Source of the DNA: CAWJFP01 sp963842155
Lineage (GTDB): Bacteria > Pseudomonadota > Alphaproteobacteria > JACZXZ01
Length of the DNA: 64,000 bases
Reading direction: 5' to 3'
NCBI GenBank assembly: GCA_963842155.1
Contig: CAWJFP010000014.1
Span: forward strand, 62,001-126,000
Shown: positions 59,061 to 64,000 of the stretch, in pieces
How positions within the stretch are numbered: position 1 is the stretch's first letter
How the letters are laid out: each line of letters opens with the position of its first letter
Notes under the pieces: model-generated
Told to the model about the DNA's origin: nothing
The model's input: the letters and a program-made list of their open reading frames with translations, nothing else
Database searches by the model: none
Translations under genes and position numbers: made by a program

Positions 59061-60678
59061 ATGTCGAGGGAAATCGAACGTCAATATCCGGGCCATTGCA
59101 GGAGCGCGAGGTCGCGATCGTAGGCGCAGGCCCGGTCGGGCCTGATGGTCGCAAACCTGCTTGGCCTGGCGGGCGTTCGAGTTGTCGTTTTCGAACGCAA
59201 CAAGGGACTTCTAGGACTGCCGCGAGCAATTGCTTATGACGCCGAGACCCTGCGTCTCTTCACTCAGGTCGGCCTGTTCAACGAGATCGCGCCAGGCCTA
59301 ATTCAAAGTCCGCATGTGCGCCACGTGAATGCGCGCAATGTCACATTGATGGCAGCGGACTTCCCTGTCCGAAGCCAATTTGGTCACTCGGCGTTCGGCA
59401 CCTTCTATCAGCCGGAATTCGAAAAAGTGCTGCTCAAGGGATTGTCCAGGTTCGACAATGTTCGTATGCTCTTCGAACACGCTGTCACCGATCTCGAACA
59501 GGACTCGAGCGGAGTCAATCTGAAGATTTCGACGCCAGACGGCCCACGTCAGCAGCGCGCAGATTACGTGATCGCTTGCGACGGAGGCGCCAGCGGCATC
59601 CGCGATACTGCTCGGATTGAAGCTCGAAGGCTCGACCTATTCGGAGCGCTGGTTGGTGATCGACGCTATCGTCAAAAATCACGACGTAAATCAGATCACC
59701 TTTCGCTGCGATCCGCGTCGTCCGACGGTGGAATTGCCGGCCGTCGGCGAGCGGGTTCGCTGGGAATTCATGCAATTGCCAGGCGAGACTGAGGAGGTGC
59801 TCAAGAGCGACGAGAAGATTCGCTCTCTCGTCATACAGAACACTAAATACCGCTCGTTCGAGATCGAACGGAAGGCCGTCTACACGTTCCACGCGCGCGT
59901 CGCCGACCACTGGCGTCGGGGGCGCGTCTTTCTGGCGGGCGACGCCGCGCATTTGATGCCGCCATTTGCTGGTCAAGGCATGAATGGGGGCATGAAGGAC
60001 GCGGTTAACCTCTCGTGGAAGCTCGCGTCAGTTCTTAGAGGACAGGCGCATGAAAGCATTCTCGACACATACGATGTCGAACGCGCACCGATTGTGCGCA
60101 AAATGGTCGATGTTTCCCGCCGTCTCGGCTCCGTCATCATGCCGACGAGCCGGATCGCTGCCGCGGTGCGCGACTGGATCTTTGCCTGCCTTAACTTATC
60201 AAGCCGGTTCCGGACCTTCATCGGCCGGGGCGGGGTTTTGCCGCCACCCGCGATCCATCGAAGCGCTCTGACTGGAGCGGAGCGCGGCGCCTTGATCGGG
60301 CAGATGATGCCTCAGCCAAGCGTCTCTTCGGCTCAGGGGAAAGCGCAACTGGACCAATTCCTTTCGAGTCACCAATGGATGGCACTCGGCCTTGGCGTCG
60401 ATCCCATCTCAATGCTGTCCAAGCGCGATCTCGCGATCCTCGAAGCGTTGGACGCACGTTTCATTTGTCTGAACGGTGCATGCAGCGACCCCAGGACGCT
60501 CACCCTGCAATGCGACGATCGCTCCTTTGTCGACTGGGCCAAACGCCATGATGTTCGGGCCGTTCTCGTCCGTCCGGATCGATTCATTGCCGACCGGCTC
60601 GATCTACGCAAAGACCTCAAAGTCCTTGCCCCGTTCGCTCTTGCCCAATCCGCGAACCTACGACGCGTGGCGGCCTAG
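59061..60678 (+). CDS. FAD-dependent aromatic ring hydroxylase (MhpA/PheA type), three frameshifts
   Basis: About 538 codons. FAD Rossmann motif EVAIVGAGPVG then LMVANLLGLAGVRVVVFERN; mid-part YVIACDGGASGIRD; second FAD motif GRVFLAGDAAHLMPPFAGQG with NGGMKDAVNLSWKL; C-terminal thioredoxin-like domain (about 430-530). This is the 3-(3-hydroxyphenyl)propionate hydroxylase/phenol hydroxylase class. GGAGGAGG precedes ATG 59061. Frameshifts: near 59065 (one base short), GGG at 59138-59140 (one too many) and ACTG at 59607-59610 (one too many). It would make a catechol for the dioxygenase 24 bases downstream. Confidence 0.82.
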
Positions 60679-60702
60679 CAAGTTTGAATGGGGAGAACGT
60701 AC

Positions 60703-61815
60703 ATGTCACAAGCTGCAAAACTCGACGGTGGACCCGGCAGTATCGAAGTGCCGCGCAGCCGAGCGCCGGTGGTCAAGGCCAACGAACTCGTGTTCGTTCA
60801 TTTCGAGCGCCCGGACATCAAGCAGGCCGAGCGCTATCTGCGAGACTTCGGCCTGACGGTCATCGCGCAAAGTGAAAACGAAGTCTTTATGCGAGGAATG
60901 GGTTCGCAACCTTATATCTATCGCGTCACCCACGGTCCACGCGCCCGGTTCCTCGGTCTTGGATTCTCAGTCCCGGCCCCAGAGGATCTCCAGAAGCTTT
61001 CTAAGGCCGCCGGTCGCCCTGTAGAGCAATCAAATGCTCCGGGCGGAGGATCGGTTGTTCACCTGCGAGATCCGGAAGGTGTGGCAGTCGACGTTATATG
61101 CGGTTTCACACCGAACAAGCCGCTGCCGACCCGACCAGCGATCCCGCACAACGCACCGAACCAGATTGTTCGGGTGAACGCGACCCAGCGGCCCACGCTT
61201 GAGCCGCCGCAGGTAATCAAGCTCGGACATCTTGTCCTCGAAGCACCCGACTTCGACGCGACCGTGCGCTGGTACATCGACACGCTGGGGTTTATTCCGT
61301 CGGACGTCATGTGCCTGCCCGATGGCACCCCGGTAGGTTCATTCATGCGCCTGGATCGTGGCGACGTGCCTACTGACCATCATACGTTGTTTGTGACGAT
61401 GGGATTGGAGTCGAAGGTCGACCATGTCGCGTTCGAGGTCGTCGATCTCGACGCAGTGCAAATGGGACAGCAGGTCCTGTTCGCCAATCGCTACCGCCAT
61501 TCCTGGGGCGTCGGCCGCCACCTCCTCGGCAGCCAGATATTTGACTACTGGCGAGACCCTTGGGGCCAGAAGCACGAGCATTATGCTGACGGCGACCTAT
61601 TCGATTCCGCACAAAAACCTGGCTACCACGTGCTGGACCGTCACGGCCTTTATCAATGGGGTCCGGATCTGCCGAAAGACTTCATCGACACAAGGCTGAC
61701 GCCGCGGCGCCTCTGGACGGTCTGCAAGATGGCGGTGAAAGACAAAGCGCGGCTAAGAAAGATGCTGGCTCTCACGAACAGCCTGTCGAAACCGGGGCGC
61801 CCCTGGCAGCGTTGA
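60703..61815 (+). CDS. Extradiol (VOC-fold) ring-cleavage dioxygenase
   Basis: 370-residue two-module vicinal-oxygen-chelate enzyme. N-terminal module at about 30-145; catalytic module at about 170-310, with likely iron ligands His in KLGHLVLEAPDFDATVRWY, His in VDHVAFEVVDLDAV and Glu in QKHEHYADGDLFD. Function: meta-cleavage of a catechol-like product of the upstream hydroxylase. GGGGAG precedes ATG 60703; a frame start 15 bases earlier lacks a ribosome site. Uninterrupted, unlike its neighbours. Substrate unknown; bulky phenyl- or steroid-type catechols are possible for this length. Confidence 0.85.
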   Translation: MSQAAKLDGGPGSIEVPRSRAPVVKANELVFVHFERPDIKQAERYLRDFGLTVIAQSENEVFMRGMGSQPYIYRVTHGPRARFLGLGFSVPAPEDLQKLSKAAGRPVEQSNAPGGGSVVHLRDPEGVAVDVICGFTPNKPLPTRPAIPHNAPNQIVRVNATQRPTLEPPQVIKLGHLVLEAPDFDATVRWYIDTLGFIPSDVMCLPDGTPVGSFMRLDRGDVPTDHHTLFVTMGLESKVDHVAFEVVDLDAVQMGQQVLFANRYRHSWGVGRHLLGSQIFDYWRDPWGQKHEHYADGDLFDSAQKPGYHVLDRHGLYQWGPDLPKDFIDTRLTPRRLWTVCKMAVKDKARLRKMLALTNSLSKPGRPWQR

Positions 61816-61969
61816 CTATATTATTCCGACGTTAAATCCGAAGTCTTTGTTCTCCATAGAAGATTGGCCGGAACCGGACCTGGCTTGAAGAGCGCCTCGC
61901 GGCCCGGCCATTGGCCTTGCACCGGCCGGTTCTGCTAAAGTTTATGCCCTTCCAGACGGAGCCTTCCGC

Positions 61970-62864
61970 ATGAATCGCCTCGCTGCTGCGCTATTTGGAT
62001 GCCTCGCCGTCTGCCTTTCGACGACGGCGCAAGCTCTGGCGCAACAGGCACCGGGACAGCAAGCCGCACCGGGAGCAGCGCCATCGGCCGCGGAGGAGGT
62101 TCCGGTCGTGCATGTCCCGAAGGACTTCTGGGGCATGGAGCTGCGGGCCCGCGCGCCCTTTCACCGGCCATCCCGACATCTACAGCCTGTGGAAGCTCGC
62201 CGACGGGTCGCTTGCCGTCGGTATTTTCTGGAAGAACGCGGGCGAGTTGCAGCCGGCCGCCGCCAGCATCCTCAATCTTTCGACCGGTGCGCCCGCCTTG
62301 CCCGACGAGGAGGCTTGGAAGGCCGCGAACGACGACGGCGAGATGGCGCGGATGGAGGAGCGCCACCAGATGACGCCCTTCAAGCCGTCCGAGGCCGGCA
62401 TTCGCCTCGCGGGCAGCGGCGCCCCGGTCACGATGATCGAGAACAAGAGCAAGCCATGCCGCGCGCCGATCTTCGATTCGCTGGCGAGCGGCGCCGCGCG
62501 GATCGCCATCCTCAAGCCCTTCTCGCGACCCTACCGCTTCGAGCTCGCGGGTTGCGGCGAAGGCCTCTCCGGCAACGCCGTCACGCTCTACAAGACGGTC
62601 TATCTCATTCTTGTGCCGGTGGAGGACGGGACCTTCCTCGGGCTGGAGATCAACTTCCCCGAGGCGGACGATACGCCGGCCACGCTCATCGCACGCTTCC
62701 GGCCCGACCTAAGCTCGCCCTTCTTCGAGCAGAAAAGCGACTATGTCCGGGTCGACTATGCCCGCATCGCGCGATATCTGGAGATGGATTTCCGCGACAA
62801 CCCGCAGCAGGCGCTGCTCGACCTGCAACAGATCGCGACCGGCAATCAGCCCAAGGGCAAGTGA
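61970..62864 (+). CDS. Exported protein of unknown function, one frameshift
   Basis: 297 residues after correction. Signal peptide MNRLAAALFGCLAVCLSTTAQALA, a Gln/Pro/Ala-rich linker, then a domain reading HVPKDFWGMELR, PDIYSLWKLADGSLAVGIFWKNAG, PSEAGIRLAGSGAPVTMIENKSKPC, FSRPYRFELAGCGEGLSGNA and GTFLGLEINFPEADDTPATL. The frame breaks at TTT 62159-62161 (one T too many). Two Cys could form a disulfide. Periplasmic location likely; family not recognised. Converges with htrA. Confidence 0.6.
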
Positions 62865-62879
62865 GGCCGGGCGCCTATG

Positions 62880-62893
62880 GCCGATCGATCGGC
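62880..62893. terminator. Palindrome between convergent genes
   Basis: GCCGATCGATCGGC, a perfect 14-base palindrome in the 31-base gap between two convergent stops. It could form a tiny hairpin in each transcript; a terminator role is weakly supported. Confidence 0.25.
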
Positions 62894-62895
62894 GC

Positions 62896-64000
62896 TCAGC
62901 CCGCGCCGATACGTACCGCGACAAAGCGCAGGTCGCCCGCCCGCTCGACCAGCAGCAACACGGATTTCTGGCCGGCGCTGCGCGCCGCGTCGACATGGCT
63001 CGCGACTTGAGAAGGTGTGGCAACCTCCTCCTGGCTTACCTCGACGATGACGTCGCCGGGCTTCAGGTCCTTCTCCGCCGCCGGGCCGCCATCCTTCACC
63101 TGGGTCACCACCACGCCCTTGACCTCGGCGCCGATCTCGAACTGGTCGCGCAGCTCCTGGGAGAGCGGGGCGAGCGAGACGCCCAATATATCGAGCTTCT
63201 GCTCCTTGCTCGGCGTCTCGGGCTTGGCCTTCGGTTTCTCGCCTTCGGTGGTGGCGGCGGCTTCCGTCTCCGGCAGCTCCCCGACCTTGACCTTGAGATC
63301 GATCTTCTTGCCCTTGCGCCATACCTGCACATCGACGGGCTTGCCGATATCGGTCTCGGCCACCATGCGCGGCAGGTGGCGCATCTCGGTGACCTCGCGG
63401 CCGTCGAACTGGATGATGACGTCTCCCGCCTGGATGCCGGCCTGCTCGGCCGGACCGCCGGCGCTGACGCTCGCCACCAGCGCGCCGATCGCCTTGGGCA
63501 TGCCGAGCGTTTCCGCGATCTCGTCGCCCACCGTCTGGATGCGCACGCCGAGCCAGCCGCGGCGCGTATGGCCATATTTGCGCAGCTGCTCGATCACCGG
63601 ACGGGCGAGCGCGGAAGGAATGGCGAAGCCGATGCCGACGCTGCCGCCGCTCGGCGAATAGATGGCCGAGTTGATGCCGATCACCTCGCCCGCGAGGTTG
63701 AACATGGGGCCGCCGGAGTTGCCCTTGTTGATCGCCGCGTCGGTCTGCAGGAAATCGTCGTAGGGCCCGGAATTGAGCTCGCGCGCGCGCGCGGAGACGA
63801 TGCCGGCGGTCACCGTGCCGCCGAGTCCGAAGGGATTGCCGATCGCGACCACCCAGTCGCCGACGCGCGCCTTGTCCGAAATCGCCCCAGCTCACATAGG
63901 GGAGAGGATGACCGGCCTCGACCTTGAGGAGCGCCAGATCGGTCTTGGAATCGCGGCCTATCACCTTGGCCTTGAGCTCGATATTGGCGTCGTCCTGCAA
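62896..64000 (-). CDS. HtrA/DegP-family periplasmic serine protease, 3' part, one frameshift
   Basis: Do/DegQ-type protease-chaperone; the N-terminus with signal peptide and catalytic His lies outside the window. Visible: catalytic Asp region SKTDLALLKVEAGHPLPYVSWGD, WVVAIGNPFGLGGTVTAGIVSA, catalytic Ser in NKGNSGGPMFNLAGEVIGIN, then PDZ1 (GWLGVRIQTVGDEIAETLG...GDVIIQFDGREV) and PDZ2 (GVSLAPLSQELRDQFEI...LKPGDVIVEVSQEEV). The frame breaks after VSWGD because AAA at 63879-63881 has one base too many. A Lys/Glu/Pro linker joins the PDZ domains. Symbol left open between degP, degQ and mucD. Confidence 0.9.

Overview
The window is GC-rich DNA from an alphaproteobacterium, probably Hyphomicrobiales or Rhodospirillales. 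This rests on the form I CO dehydrogenase operon with a MHYT-LytTR regulator, the compact mreBCD-mrdA-rodA block, the ilvB-ilvH-ilvC-leuA order, CsbD, RlpA and HtrA proteins, and a LigD with phosphoesterase-ligase-polymerase domain order. No rRNA, CRISPR array or phage block is visible. The only RNA gene seen is tRNA-Lys(CTT).

Layout. 1-0.8 kb: 5' part of a semialdehyde dehydrogenase. 0.9-11.1 kb: aerobic CO oxidation. The minus-strand operon coxM-coxS-coxL-(hairpin)-coxD-coxE-xdhC is followed, beyond the divergent region, by an exported protein of unknown function and a MHYT-LytTR membrane regulator of the CoxC/CoxH type. 11.3-13.4 kb: glutathione transferase and an MFS transporter. 13.5-21.8 kb: oxidative pentose phosphate operon gnd-zwf-pgl-(transaldolase/transketolase fusion), divergent from a GH15 glycosidase. 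22-28.9 kb: FAD aromatic hydroxylase, HbpS-like protein, a three-PAS histidine kinase with its NarL-type regulator and a FecR-domain protein, an orphan winged-helix regulator and CsbD. 28.9-37.4 kb: polyphosphate glucokinase, rpiA, DUF72, ligD, a small membrane protein, a Cys-rich copper-type bundle, a CBS protein, an ECF sigma factor and RlpA; this looks like a stress and repair group. 37.4-42 kb: a 945-base gene-free stretch, ppsA whose start codon lies in a truncated IS481 element, and tRNA-Lys. 42-55.3 kb: cell elongation genes, branched-chain amino acid biosynthesis, miaA and serB. 55.3-61.8 kb: IS5 remnant, DUF1269 protein and an aromatic meta-cleavage cluster (two TetR paralogues, fumarylacetoacetase-family hydrolase, ring hydroxylase, extradiol dioxygenase). 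62-64 kb: an unknown exported protein and HtrA, cut by the window edge.

How the genes fit together. The cox genes would let the cell draw electrons from trace CO, with CoxDE and XdhC maturing the Mo-Cu site and the MHYT-LytTR protein as the likely regulator. The gnd-zwf-pgl-tal/tkt operon, with GH15, polyphosphate glucokinase and rpiA nearby, would turn stored or scavenged glucans into NADPH and pentoses. The meta-cleavage cluster is a separate, locally regulated catabolic unit.

Data quality. At least ten otherwise normal genes carry one-base frameshifts (gnd, GH15, ligD, the IS481 transposase, leuA, the hydrolase, the second TetR, the ring hydroxylase, the 61,970 gene and htrA). Many are a homopolymer one base too long, and one is a base too short. 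Coding similarity resumes at once in the next frame. This looks mainly like uncorrected long-read consensus error, and no single frameshift here should be read as gene loss without raw-read support.
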